A program made the position numbers and the translations under genes. This document shows positions 50,677 to 59,241 of a stretch of DNA of 64,000 nucleotides, in pieces; position 1 is the stretch's first letter, and every line of letters begins with the position of its first letter. Under the pieces are notes generated by a model. That model worked only from the letters and a program-made list of their open reading frames with translations. It had not been told where the DNA came from and searched no databases. This DNA comes from Alphaproteobacteria bacterium (GTDB lineage Bacteria > Pseudomonadota > Alphaproteobacteria > Rhodobacterales > Rhodobacteraceae): the NCBI GenBank assembly GCA_030425145.1, contig JAUHVK010000017.1, positions 1 through 64,000 of the forward strand, read 5' to 3'.

Positions 50677-51121
50677 CTTCCAGATGCAGCTTCATATCGA
50701 CCAGCACCTGTTGCAGCGCGAGCGTTTCCCGCAAAAGGCGGCGCGCCTCGTTGGCGCTGATCACACCGTCTTCGATGGATTGGTGGTATTCCGCCATCAG
50801 CATCGCAAACCGCTGGCTGAGCGCAACAACGTCAGAATTCACGCCGCCCTTGCGATCCGTGTTGTCGCGGCGTTCGTCGAAGGACAGGGTGATGCCATTG
50901 AGCTCTGCCAATGCAGATGTCACATGCGGGTAGCTGGATACCTGCTCGAGCGCTGCAACCGCGTCCACGGGAATGAACCGGTCCGCGTGTTCATCATGGT
51001 CAGCATAATATCTGCCAAGGGTTGCCTTGGACTTGCCGGTGATGTCGCAGGCTTTTTCGATGCCGACATCTTTTACCAGCAACTCTGTATGCTTTTTCAG
51101 ATACGAACCGAATGTTGGCAT
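50663..51121 (-). CDS. Small helix-turn-helix protein, phage CII-like
   Basis: 152 aa. Residues about 12-60 (VKDVGIEKACDITGKSKATLGRYYADHDEHADRFIPVDAVAALE) look like the helix-turn-helix of phage-type CII regulators. The rest is helical with a C-terminal leucine-rich segment (ANEARRLLRETLALQQVLVDMKLHLEDE) suited to oligomer formation. No other phage genes are present, so it is probably a resident regulator. First gene of the operon with IMPACT and dgkA. Confidence 0.65.
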   Translation of the reverse strand: MPTFGSYLKKHTELLVKDVGIEKACDITGKSKATLGRYYADHDEHADRFIPVDAVAALEQVSSYPHVTSALAELNGITLSFDERRDNTDRKGGVNSDVVALSQRFAMLMAEYHQSIEDGVISANEARRLLRETLALQQVLVDMKLHLEDETV

Positions 51122-51411
51122 TACGAACCCCTTGCTCGTTCCCGAACAAATGGGAACTCAGGGACTTCTTTCCCCTGACTGGTTGCACAATGCAATGGCA
51201 CAGCTGGAACAGACCCGAATTAGTCGGGCACAGGAGGCACGAGGGGCACGGTTTCGACCGTTGGTCGATGGCAAGAGCCGGGATGCGCGCGCATTCTGCA
51301 TGTAAGTGGCGCCTTTGACGGTCAGGATCGCCACTTGCCGAACAGATGGTGCCGCGCATCCCGGGTTTACCGCACTTGCGCGCCGGGACGGGTTGCGGCA
51401 CATGGCTGGGC

Positions 51412-51993
51412 ATGGCGAAGCTCTATTTCAACTACTCCACCATGAACGCAGGCAAATCGACCCTGCTGCTTCAGGCTGCGCACAATTACGAAGAGCGCGG
51501 CATGTCGGTCTACCGGATGACGGCGGCCTTCGACGACCGCGCCGGACAGGGCAAGATCGGATCCCGTATCGGATTTGCACGCGAAGCGGATACGTTTTCA
51601 CCGTCAGATGACCTTTTTGCCCGGATCAGGGGCGTTCTGGCCGAAACAAAACTGGCCTGCATCTTCATCGACGAGGCACAATTCCTGACACCGGATCAGG
51701 TGTGGCAACTGGCGCGGGTCGCGGATGATCTGGGTGTGCCAGTAATGGCGTATGGGCTGCGGGTGGATTTTCAGGGTCAGTTGTTTCCCGGGTCTGCAAC
51801 GTTGCTCGCGCTGGCGGATTCGCTGCGCGAGGTGCGCACGATTTGCCATTGCGGGCGCAAGGCGACGATGGTGGTTCGCAAAGACGATCAGGGCCGGGTC
51901 CTGACCGAAGGCGCGCAGGTTCAGATCGGTGGCAATGAGACATATGTGAGCCTTTGCCGAAAGCATTGGCGGCAGGAAACCGGTTCGGTCTGA
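51412..51993 (+). CDS. tdk: Thymidine kinase
   Basis: Salvage enzyme phosphorylating thymidine. 193 aa from the ATG at 51412; the frame is open to 51346. P-loop YSTMNAGKST near residues 8-17, FIDEAQFL, and MAYGLRVDFQGQLFPGS. The zinc-binding Cys residues are in TICHCGRKATM and the late SLCRKHW. The 290-bp gap before it (51122-51411) shows no gene and should carry its promoter and that of the divergent HTH gene. Confidence 0.94.
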   Translation: MAKLYFNYSTMNAGKSTLLLQAAHNYEERGMSVYRMTAAFDDRAGQGKIGSRIGFAREADTFSPSDDLFARIRGVLAETKLACIFIDEAQFLTPDQVWQLARVADDLGVPVMAYGLRVDFQGQLFPGSATLLALADSLREVRTICHCGRKATMVVRKDDQGRVLTEGAQVQIGGNETYVSLCRKHWRQETGSV

Positions 51994-52091
51994 GCCGAAA
52001 AAGTTCCATCCAAAAGCAAAAATATTCCGTGGAACATCGTGCGACGAGCCCGGGTTATGCCTGCAGAAGCAACACAGCTTAGGAGGTTATC

Positions 52092-52589
52092 ATGACCAAG
52101 TTCTTCGCAAGCGCTATCGCACTGACCGTCGCAACATCCGGCGCATGGGCTGGCAGCCATTCGACTGGCGAAATGACGACAGAGAGTTCCACGACGACCC
52201 CGATGATGGAGACCAGCGTGGTGACCAACATGTCGCTCGACGACCCGGCAAACCTGATCCGCACACGCGACATCACGGGTGGCGACGTCTACACCACCAA
52301 TGCCGCCAATGACGAAGGTTGGTCGATGGACACCGTCTATTCCGAAATTGGCGCAGACTGGAACGATATCGGTGAAATCGAAGACATCATCCTGAACAAG
52401 GACGGCCAGATGATCGGTATCGTGGCCGAAATCGGTGGCTTCCTCGACATCGCCGACAAGCACGTGATGATCCCGATTTCCGACGTGAACCTCGTGGCTG
52501 TCGACGACCGCACCTATGCATTCGTGACCAAGCACAGCGAAGAAACGCTGGAGCAGATGGAATCGGTAGACGAAGGCTTCTGGAATTGA
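52092..52589 (+). CDS. Exported PRC-barrel domain protein
   Basis: 165 aa. Signal peptide MTKFFASAIALTVATSGAWA, a short Thr/Ser/Met-rich linker, then a PRC-barrel pattern at about 55-145 (IRTRDITGGDVYT...DIGEIEDIILNKDGQMIGIVAEIGGFLDI...VMIPISDVNL). Strong AGGAGG upstream. A periplasmic protein of unknown function; such proteins are common in this group. It stands alone with its own terminator. Confidence 0.87.
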   Translation: MTKFFASAIALTVATSGAWAGSHSTGEMTTESSTTTPMMETSVVTNMSLDDPANLIRTRDITGGDVYTTNAANDEGWSMDTVYSEIGADWNDIGEIEDIILNKDGQMIGIVAEIGGFLDIADKHVMIPISDVNLVAVDDRTYAFVTKHSEETLEQMESVDEGFWN

Positions 52590-52615
52590 AGTCTCCGGCG
52601 TTGATCAAGAAAGAA

Positions 52616-52641
52616 AGAGGGCCAATCGGCCCTCTTTTTTT
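52616..52641 (+). terminator. Intrinsic terminator after the PRC-barrel gene
   Basis: Stem AGAGGGCC/GGCCCTCT with loop AATC and a T-run to 52641. The stem is preceded by an A-rich stretch, so it may also serve the convergent KAS III gene on the minus strand. Confidence 0.88.
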
Positions 52642-52645
52642 GTGC

Positions 52646-53764
52646 TCAAGCGCGCTCGACCAGGACAGAGCCGACGGAGTATCCAGCGCCGAAGGAACAG
52701 ATCACCCCTCGATCCCCCGGTTGCATGTCACCGGAGTATTTCGAAAAGGCGATGATCGATCCCGCCGAAGACGTGTTGGCATAGTCTTGCAGGATGTTCG
52801 GCTGTTCACCCGGCTCGGGTGTGCGACCCAGAACCTTTTTTCCGATGAAATCGTTCATCGTCTTGTTCGCCTGATGCAGCCACAGCCGTTTCAGGCTGTC
52901 GGCCTGCCACCCTTCATCTTCGAGATGGCCGAGGATATGCGCCGACACCATCGGCAGCACTTCCTTGAACACCTTGCGGCCGTTCTGCATGAACTGCATG
53001 TCGCGGCGGTCTTCCATCTGGTCGCGGGTGCGGCGCAGGAAACCGTTGTTGTTGCGGATGTTGTTGGAGAACTCGGTCGCACAGCGCGTTCCGTGGATGG
53101 TGAAATGCGCGCCCTTGGCGTTTGCGTCGGGTTCGATGACCACAGCGGTGGCCACATCACCGAAGATGAAGTGGCAGTCCCGGTCCCGCCATTCGAGATG
53201 GGCGGAACAAATCTCGGGGTTCACCACGATGGCACATTTGACAGATCCTGACCGCACCATGTCCGCCGCCGCCTGAATACCGAAGGTGGCCGAGGAACAG
53301 GCCACGTTCATATCAAAGGCAAAGCCGCCAGCGCCGATCAGGCTTTGAATCTCCACCGCTACCGCCGGATACGCGCGTTCGTGGTTCGACGCGGCACAGA
53401 TCACCAGATCAACTTCCGAGGCCTCGCGCCCGGCCTGCGCCAGTGCCTTGTTGATCGCATCGACCGCCATTTCCGCCATGATCGACGGCTCGTCGTCCGA
53501 GCGCGCCCGCAGGCGTGGGAACATGCGATTGGGGTCAAGCACACCGGTCTTGTCCATCACATAGCGTTGCTCGATACCGGAGGCGGAGACGATGAATTCT
53601 GCGCTGGAATGCGGCACCGCCTCCATATCCCCCACAGCAATCGCATCGGCGTTCTCGGCGTTGACCCGATCGGCATAGGCGTTGAAGGCCACCACAAGTT
53701 CATCATTGGTGATGATGTTCTCAAGGGTAAACACACCGCTTCCGGTGATGGCGGGCTGGATCAT
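52646..53764 (-). CDS. Beta-ketoacyl-ACP synthase III, long form
   Basis: 372 aa from the ATG at 53764, which has AAAGGA upstream; about 50 residues longer than classic FabH. The catalytic triad is complete: Cys156 in NVACSSATFG, His297 in WLHQANKTMND, Asn330 in YANTSSAGS. The sequence (ASGIEQRYVMDKTGVLDP, HFIFGDVATAVVIEP) follows the Pseudomonas PA3286-like class, which condenses medium-chain acyl-CoA with malonyl-ACP and feeds beta-oxidation products into fatty-acid synthesis. That substrate choice is inference. Monocistronic. Confidence 0.88.
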   Translation of the reverse strand: MIQPAITGSGVFTLENIITNDELVVAFNAYADRVNAENADAIAVGDMEAVPHSSAEFIVSASGIEQRYVMDKTGVLDPNRMFPRLRARSDDEPSIMAEMAVDAINKALAQAGREASEVDLVICAASNHERAYPAVAVEIQSLIGAGGFAFDMNVACSSATFGIQAAADMVRSGSVKCAIVVNPEICSAHLEWRDRDCHFIFGDVATAVVIEPDANAKGAHFTIHGTRCATEFSNNIRNNNGFLRRTRDQMEDRRDMQFMQNGRKVFKEVLPMVSAHILGHLEDEGWQADSLKRLWLHQANKTMNDFIGKKVLGRTPEPGEQPNILQDYANTSSAGSIIAFSKYSGDMQPGDRGVICSFGAGYSVGSVLVERA

Positions 53765-53853
53765 GGTTCGGGTCCTTTTTGCGTGCAAGGACCAGACTGC
53801 ACCCGCGCTCCGGGGTCAAGTGCGACGCTACGCAATAGCAAAGCGTTTAGATC

Positions 53854-53875
53854 GGAACGGGCTTTCGCCAGTTCC
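53854..53875 (-). terminator. GAAA-loop hairpin after the hydroxyacid dehydrogenase gene
   Basis: On the minus strand GGAACTGGC-GAAA-GCCCGTTCC, one mismatch and a GNRA tetraloop, starting 7 bp after the dehydrogenase stop. No T-run follows. Confidence 0.4.
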
Positions 53876-53882
53876 GTGAGTT

Positions 53883-54836
53883 CTAGACAGCGTTGGGAAG
53901 GGGTTGCCCCTTGGCAAAGGCAATCGCATTGTCGACCGCCATCAGCCCCATCGCCGTTCGCACCTCAAGCGCGGCCGTACCCAGATGCGGCAGGAGCGTG
54001 ACGTTCTCCATGTCGATCAACGCCTGCGGCACCTTCGGCTCGAACTCATAAACATCAAGCCCCGCCCCGGCGATCCGGCCTTCGGACAGCGCCGCGATCA
54101 GATCAGCCTCGTTCACCACATCCCCGCGCGCGATGTTCACCAGATGAGCGTGCGGCTGCATGGTGTTCAGGACCGAAGCGTCGATCAGGTGGTGGGTCTC
54201 CGCGCCACCGGGTACGGCGACCACCATCACATCCACCTGAGCCGCAAGATCGGTCAGGTTGAACACTTGTTCAGCAGGGAACGGCATCTCTTTCGGGGAT
54301 CGGTTATAATACTTCACGGCCATGCCAAAGCCGAAATGCGCGCGTTGCGCGATGGCCTGCCCGATGCGGCCCATACCAACCACACCCAAGGTCTTGCCGG
54401 ACATGTGCAGACCCAATAGCTGTGTTGGATGCCAGCCTTCCCATTGCCCTGCCCGCACTAGGCGTTCGCCCTCACCGGCGCGGCGGCAGGTCATCAGCAT
54501 CAGGGTCAGAGCGATGTCAGCGGTGGCGTCTGTCACCGCGCCGGGGGTGTTGGTCACCTCAATCCCCGCAACCCGCGCCGCCACAGCGTCGATATGGTTG
54601 TACCCCACCCCGAAATTCGCCAGCAGCTTGGTCCGTTTCTCCGGCACCGCATCAAAAATGTCCGCACGATAGGCGTCTCCCAAGGTGGGGAGCACCACGT
54701 CATACGCCGAAAGGCTTTGGACCAGTTCTTCGCGGCTCAGCGGCGCGGTGTTGTCGCGCACGGTTACATCAAACACCTCTCGGGCCTTCGCCAGAACCGG
54801 ATCAGGAAGTTTGCGGGTGATCAGAAGATTCAGCAC
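53883..54836 (-). CDS. D-2-hydroxyacid dehydrogenase, glyoxylate/hydroxypyruvate reductase type
   Basis: 317 aa. NAD(P)-binding VGMGRIGQAIAQRA near residues 155-168; catalytic Arg in NIARGDVVNEADL, Glu in DVYEFEPKVP, His in LLPHLGTAA. LLANFGVGYNHIDAVAARVAGIEVTNTPGAVTDATADIA is typical of glyoxylate reductases. It reduces glyoxylate or hydroxypyruvate; exact specificity unknown. The start overlaps csaA by 7 bp, making it last in the ybjN-proC-csaA operon. Confidence 0.9.
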   Translation of the reverse strand: MLNLLITRKLPDPVLAKAREVFDVTVRDNTAPLSREELVQSLSAYDVVLPTLGDAYRADIFDAVPEKRTKLLANFGVGYNHIDAVAARVAGIEVTNTPGAVTDATADIALTLMLMTCRRAGEGERLVRAGQWEGWHPTQLLGLHMSGKTLGVVGMGRIGQAIAQRAHFGFGMAVKYYNRSPKEMPFPAEQVFNLTDLAAQVDVMVVAVPGGAETHHLIDASVLNTMQPHAHLVNIARGDVVNEADLIAALSEGRIAGAGLDVYEFEPKVPQALIDMENVTLLPHLGTAALEVRTAMGLMAVDNAIAFAKGQPLPNAV

Positions 54837-55171
54837 AGGCGCGCTCCGTTTGGTGTGTCTTTGTCGGGTACGGCCAGGACGATAGCCTCACCCGCATCAT
54901 AGAACCCAAGCACCAGAGCCTCGGACATGAACGGTCCGATCTGGCGCGGTGGGAAATTGACTACGCCCATGACCTTTTTGCCGACCAGCGTTTCCGGGTC
55001 ATAATGTACAGTGATCTGGGCCGAGGATTTCTTGACGCCGATCTCGTCTCCGTAATCGACCCAGAGCTTGATCGCGGGTTTGCGCGCCTCGGGGAAAGGT
55101 TCCGCCTGAATGACGGTGCCGACACGAATGTCGACCTTCATGAAATCGTCGAACGTGATCTGATCAGCCAT
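54830..55171 (-). CDS. csaA: CsaA-type tRNA-binding/chaperone-like protein
   Basis: 113 aa from the ATG at 55171. A single OB-fold EMAP-II-like tRNA-binding domain: FDDFMKVDIRVGTVIQAEPFPEARKPAIKLWVDYG, then KKSSAQIT, VVNFPPRQIGPFMSEALVLG. In Bacillus CsaA is reported as a secretion-related chaperone. Its start overlaps the proC end by 8 bp. Confidence 0.92.
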   Translation of the reverse strand: MADQITFDDFMKVDIRVGTVIQAEPFPEARKPAIKLWVDYGDEIGVKKSSAQITVHYDPETLVGKKVMGVVNFPPRQIGPFMSEALVLGFYDAGEAIVLAVPDKDTPNGARLC

Positions 55172-55979
55172 TGGCAAGCTCCTTGGACCGCTTCGTGGCC
55201 GCGTCGATGGTCTGTGCGATGAGCGGCGGCAGGCCAGTCTCTTCATCCATCAAAACGTTCAACCCGGCTTGCGTGGTGCCGTTGGGGCTTGTGACGTTGA
55301 CGCGCAGCTGGCTCGGGGTTTCCTCGGCCTGCATCGCCAGCGCACCAGAGCCGGCGACAGTCGCCTTTGCCAGCGTCATGGCAAGATCGGGTGCCAAGCC
55401 CTGCGCTTCTCCAGCGCGGGCCAGACATTCGATCATGTGGAACACGTAGGCCGGGCCAGAGCCGCTGAGCCCGGTGACCGCATCCATCTGGTCTTCGGTC
55501 TCGAGCCGCACCGTCTGACCAATAGCCGAGAGCAGGGTTTCGGCCATCTGCACCTGCTGTTCGGACACGCATGCGTTGCCGATGATTGCGGTGATCCCCT
55601 GCTTCACGGCGGCGGGCGTGTTAGGGATGGAGCGGATGACCGGAGTCTGCGCGCCAAGCATCTCCTCGAAGGTGGCGATCGTGATGCCAGCGGCAACCGA
55701 CAGGAACAGAGTGTCGCCATTGCCCAAAGGTGCCAGTGTCGGCAGTGCATCGCGCATGATCTGCGGCTTGACGGCGACCAGCACAATGGCCGGGTTTTCC
55801 GGCAAATTCGTATTGAGGTGTACGCCTTGTGCCTGAACCCAATCAGACGGATTCGGATCGTTGACCCAGACCGAGGTTGCGGGCACCCCCCCGGCCAGCC
55901 AACCTTCGAGCATGGCCGATCCCATTTTGCCACAGCCCAAAAGAACAAGACCGCGCTTGGCGATATCGGAATTCTGCAT
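55164..55979 (-). CDS. proC: Pyrroline-5-carboxylate reductase
   Basis: Last step of proline synthesis. 271 aa. N-terminal NAD(P) motif VLLGCGKMGSAMLEGWL near residues 12-28, RSIPNTPAAVKQGITAI near 115-131, and the C-terminal ProC signature region GSGALAMQAEETPSQLRVNVTSPNGTTQAGLNVL. It follows the YbjN-type gene by 32 bp. Confidence 0.94.
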   Translation of the reverse strand: MQNSDIAKRGLVLLGCGKMGSAMLEGWLAGGVPATSVWVNDPNPSDWVQAQGVHLNTNLPENPAIVLVAVKPQIMRDALPTLAPLGNGDTLFLSVAAGITIATFEEMLGAQTPVIRSIPNTPAAVKQGITAIIGNACVSEQQVQMAETLLSAIGQTVRLETEDQMDAVTGLSGSGPAYVFHMIECLARAGEAQGLAPDLAMTLAKATVAGSGALAMQAEETPSQLRVNVTSPNGTTQAGLNVLMDEETGLPPLIAQTIDAATKRSKELANG

Positions 55980-56011
55980 GATGCCCCCTCGTTTTGCGTT
56001 GGGGGCCAGTG

Positions 56012-56512
56012 TTACGCGCGGCCGTAAGCCTCTGCAATGGCGACCTCGATCGCATCTTTCGGATCACGGTTGCCCCAGACAACCAGCTGGAACGCCGGGT
56101 AATACCGCTCTGCACTCATCACCGCGCAATTGATCATCGTGTCGATCTGTTCGGCGCTGGCGACATTGCCACCGGCCAGAACCAGACCGTAGCGATAGAC
56201 CATCAGCTTTGCCTCTTCCCAATAGGTGAAGGCTCCTGCCCAGCACTGGTCGTTCACAAGGTTCAACCCGGCATGGAGCGCGGACATCCGGTCGGCTGGC
56301 GGGTCCATGTCAAAGGTGCAGATCAGGCGCAGTGTTTCGTCATAGGGCGACCACGCCAGAGTGATCGAATAGGTCCGCCACTGGCCTTCCACCGCCATCG
56401 CAATCTGGTCTTCAGCGATACGGTCGAAATCCCAGTCGTGGTGGTTGGCGATGTTCTCAACGATGTCGATCGGGTGGATGTCGTCTTCAAGATACTGCTC
56501 GGACAGGGCCAT
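56012..56512 (-). CDS. YbjN-domain protein
   Basis: 166 aa acidic soluble protein with the YbjN/type III chaperone-like fold pattern: HPIDIVENIANHHDWDFDRIAEDQIAMAVEGQWRTYSITLAWSPYDETLRLICTFD, then LNLVNDQCWAGAFTYWEEAKLMVYRYGLVL. Function unknown. First gene of the four-gene minus-strand operon with proC. Confidence 0.83.
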   Translation of the reverse strand: MALSEQYLEDDIHPIDIVENIANHHDWDFDRIAEDQIAMAVEGQWRTYSITLAWSPYDETLRLICTFDMDPPADRMSALHAGLNLVNDQCWAGAFTYWEEAKLMVYRYGLVLAGGNVASAEQIDTMINCAVMSAERYYPAFQLVVWGNRDPKDAIEVAIAEAYGRA

Positions 56513-56871
56513 GATGCCGCCTCCTGTTGCCTGTGCGGAAAGGCGGACTGTGCCCTACCTTTCGGTGCCTGCTCTAGGGGCTGCGTTGTATTGCCGTCCC
56601 CCTACAACATATGCTGCATGGGCTAAGCCGCTGCGTAAAGTAATAATTCGGGGATAAGCCCAATAAGTTGTGGAGAAGTCCACCAGATGTGGCGAGCGCG
56701 TATAGTGCCACAAATTGTGGATAAAATCATCGGAAAAATGGCGTAGCGCCGCATTGCGGGCGCAACCGCGCCAAGAACGCACCATCAGGGCGCCTCTAAT
56801 GCCCTTTTCAACCCGACACCATAGCCGTCCAAAAATTAGGCAAACCTGTTCCGGACACAGGCACAACCCTG
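56513..56871. other. Gene-free region with DnaA-box-like motifs
   Basis: 359 bp without a gene, upstream of the ybjN operon. TGTGGATAA, a perfect DnaA box in reverse, is at 56716-56724, and TGTGGAGAA, one base different, at 56669-56677. The stretch 56630-56740 is relatively A/T-rich. It should also hold the ybjN promoter. I see no origin-type cluster. Confidence 0.4.
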
Positions 56872-56932
56872 CTTCTCTGTTTCAAAAATACCTCGGGGGG
56901 AGTCGCCCATCGGGCGACGGGGCAGAGCCCCC
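56872..56932 (+). repeat. 61-bp dispersed repeat, copy 3
   Basis: Begins CTTCTCTGTTTCAAAAATAC, then CTCGGGGGGAGTCGCCC, ending GGGGCAGAGCCCCC. First stem GTCGCCC/GGGCGAC, second GGGGC/GCCCC. Stem bases again differ from copies 1 and 2 while pairing is kept. Confidence 0.85.
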
Positions 56933-56933
56933 G

Positions 56934-57027
56934 CTTTTTCGTCACGAAAAAGGACGATGCGTCTCCGCATCGTCCCCCGTCGGATTGGCGCAGCCAATTC
57001 GAAATGGCGTCAGTTCAACGACGCCAT
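56934..57027. repeat. Four serial hairpins overlapping the livK 3' end
   Basis: CTTTTTCG-TCA-CGAAAAAG at 56934-56952; a 10-bp stem GGACGATGCG-TCTC-CGCATCGTCC at 56952-56975; ATTGGC-GCA-GCCAAT at 56984-56998; and ATGGCGTC/GACGCCAT at 57004-57027, whose arms include the livK stop codon. They directly follow repeat copy 3. Same style as the array after lpd. Confidence 0.75.
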
Positions 57028-58272
57028 GAAGTCGTTCACCTCGGTCAGCGAGAGGTATTTCTGCTCTTCGATGCCGCCTTCTGAGAATGCCCATGTCACG
57101 GCAGGCGCCGACACATCGCCGTTCTTGTCGAACTGAACATTGCCAGTCGCGCCCTGATAAGACACGCTGCCGCCGCCATCGAGCACCTCTTTCGCCTTGG
57201 CAAAGCCTGCCGCATCGGCGGTCACAGGAGTGCCATTCGGATCGGTGATCGACGCCACCTTGGCCGCGATATCTGCGCCTGTCGCATCCTTGCCCGCTGC
57301 ATGCATTGCCATAAGCGCGATCATGGTGGCGTCATAGCTGTTTGCCAGACCAGGACCGTTTGGAGGACCATCAAAACGGGCGGTGTAGGCTTCGACAAAG
57401 GCATCCGCAGAGTCAGTGCGCGGCGAGGCGGTGTCGGTGCCAGTGAAATCGCCAAGGAACTGCATCCCGACATTGTCACGGAACTCGTCCGATTTGAGCG
57501 CGTTGGCAGCAATCATGTTCTGCGTCCCACCCAGCGAGATCCACTCGCGCACAACCTGCGTGCCCTCTTTGGGATAGAGCGCCATGTAGATCGCTTCGGG
57601 GTTGCCTTTGAGCGCTTCGGTCACTTCGGCGCGGTAAGAGGCCTGCGCGTCGTTGATGGCGATGGACGCGGTCACGTCGATGCCGAGCGCCTTGAGGTCG
57701 TCGGCCACCAGTCCGCCGATGTCCTGACCCCAGTCATCGTTTTTGTAGAACACGGCCACGGATTTATAGCCCGCGTCACGCGCCACCATGGCGCCGACAG
57801 CCGCCTGCACGCCAGAGGTGGCGAAGGTCCGGTAGAAGAGACCCTCGGTCTTGCCCTCTTCGGCCAAGCGGGTGAAGGCTGTGGACGAGGAACAGCACGA
57901 CATCTGCATGACGCCCGCCGGCACCGTGACCGAGGTCAAGATCGGCATGGACACACCCGAGGATACCGCGCCGAGCAGGAGCTGCACGCCATCGAGATCA
58001 ACCAGCGCCTTTGCCGCGTCGACGCCAACCTTTGGATCGACCTGCGTATCGCGCAGCACCATCTCGATCTGGCAGCCCGCAACGCCGCCGGTCTCATTGG
58101 CGATGTCTACGGCATATTGCGCGGTGGCGGCGATAGGTTTGCCCCAATCGACCGAGGTGGGCAGCACGGCACCGATCTTGGTTGTGCAGTCCTGTGCCGC
58201 GGCATCGGTGCCAAAGCTGGCAAAGCCCGCAGCAAGGCCCAAGGCGAGGGCCGAAGTCTTAAGTCCGTTCAT
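57010..58272 (-). CDS. livK: ABC transporter substrate-binding protein, LivK/branched-chain type
   Basis: 420 aa periplasmic type I binding protein: signal peptide ending near TDAAAQ, then CTTKIGAVLPTSVDWGKPIAATAQYAVDIANETGGVAGCQIEMVLRDTQ and SVAVFYKNDDWGQDIGGLVADDLKALG. The binding pocket region has the serine pattern LLLGAVSSGVSMPI. Last gene of the liv operon, 18 bp after livM. The ligand could be a branched-chain amino acid, an amide or an aromatic compound. Confidence 0.9.
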   Translation of the reverse strand: MNGLKTSALALGLAAGFASFGTDAAAQDCTTKIGAVLPTSVDWGKPIAATAQYAVDIANETGGVAGCQIEMVLRDTQVDPKVGVDAAKALVDLDGVQLLLGAVSSGVSMPILTSVTVPAGVMQMSCCSSSTAFTRLAEEGKTEGLFYRTFATSGVQAAVGAMVARDAGYKSVAVFYKNDDWGQDIGGLVADDLKALGIDVTASIAINDAQASYRAEVTEALKGNPEAIYMALYPKEGTQVVREWISLGGTQNMIAANALKSDEFRDNVGMQFLGDFTGTDTASPRTDSADAFVEAYTARFDGPPNGPGLANSYDATMIALMAMHAAGKDATGADIAAKVASITDPNGTPVTADAAGFAKAKEVLDGGGSVSYQGATGNVQFDKNGDVSAPAVTWAFSEGGIEEQKYLSLTEVNDFMASLN

Positions 58273-58290
58273 TCCATAACTCCCTATTTT

Positions 58291-59241
58291 TCATTTTTTG
58301 GATCGCGCCGATTGCGACACGACCAGTTTTTCCGGGAAGAGCCCCTGTGGCCGCCACAGCAGCATCCCCACGATCACGAAGCCGATCAGCACAAACTGGA
58401 TCGACCCGGTATAGAGTTGCACCTCTAATGGTGCGAAGCGCGACAAGGCCCATCCGCTGGCGGTCCATGCCGCCCAGATCAGGAACGTCCCCATCACCGC
58501 GCCCTTATTGTTGCCTGCACCACCGACGATCAGCATCGCCCAGATCTGGAAGGTGAGGATCGGCAGCACGTCTTGTGGGCTGATGAAGGCATAAAACGTG
58601 GCATAGAGTCCACCGGCAAGGCCCATGATCACCGAACCGGCCACAAAGGACGTGAGGCGGATGCGCGACGGGGATTTGCCCAGCGACTGCGCCGCGGTCT
58701 CGTCTTCGCGGATGGCGCGCAGCAGGCGACCAAAGGGGGATTGGATGAGCCTTTCCAGGAACAGGTAGGTGGCGATCAGCAGGATCAGCACGAAAACGAA
58801 GAAAGCGAGATTGTATGTGAACCCGTTGCCAAGTGTTTCGCGCAAGGGGCGCTCGAACCCACGGATGCCCTGCGCCCCGCCCAAAGCGTCAGTATTGCGC
58901 ATCACGGTCTCGAACGCGACAGCGACGCCAAAGGTCGCGATGGCAAGGTAATCATGCCTGAGCCGGATCGTCAGAAGTCCGACAATCCAGGCGACAATCC
59001 CGGCGCAAATCATGCCCCCCAGCAAGGCCAGAAGGTATGGAAGACCGAACCCGCCCAACTGCCCTGCCTGCGGAGTCCCGCCAAGGATCAGCGTGCCATA
59101 AGCCCCTGCCCCGAAGAACGCGACGACCCCGCCATTGAAAAGGCCGGTGTTGCCCCATTGAAGGTTCAGACCCAGCACCGCGATCGACAGGATCGAGGCG
59201 ACGGTGGCGAAGAAGACGAGGTAAGAGATGACACCGATCAT
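58291..59241 (-). CDS. livM: ABC transporter permease LivM
   Basis: 316 aa with about nine hydrophobic segments. LivM hallmarks: NLQWGNTGLFNGGVVAFFGAGAYG near residues 26-49, the EAA-like ESPFGRLLRAIREDETAAQSLGKSP-type loop near 185-205, and GLAGGLYATFYAFISP. Its start overlaps the livH stop by 4 bp. Confidence 0.93.
   Translation of the reverse strand: MIGVISYLVFFATVASILSIAVLGLNLQWGNTGLFNGGVVAFFGAGAYGTLILGGTPQAGQLGGFGLPYLLALLGGMICAGIVAWIVGLLTIRLRHDYLAIATFGVAVAFETVMRNTDALGGAQGIRGFERPLRETLGNGFTYNLAFFVFVLILLIATYLFLERLIQSPFGRLLRAIREDETAAQSLGKSPSRIRLTSFVAGSVIMGLAGGLYATFYAFISPQDVLPILTFQIWAMLIVGGAGNNKGAVMGTFLIWAAWTASGWALSRFAPLEVQLYTGSIQFVLIGFVIVGMLLWRPQGLFPEKLVVSQSARSKK

Noticed and set aside
51122-51160. 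Possible alphaproteobacterial LexA/SOS box (GAAC...GAAC) before the HTH gene
   Set aside because: The two GAAC halves are 6 bp apart, not the 7 required by the known alphaproteobacterial site.
56513-56871. Chromosomal origin of replication
   Set aside because: Only one perfect DnaA box and one near match; no cluster, no dnaA/hemE/parAB-type neighbours.
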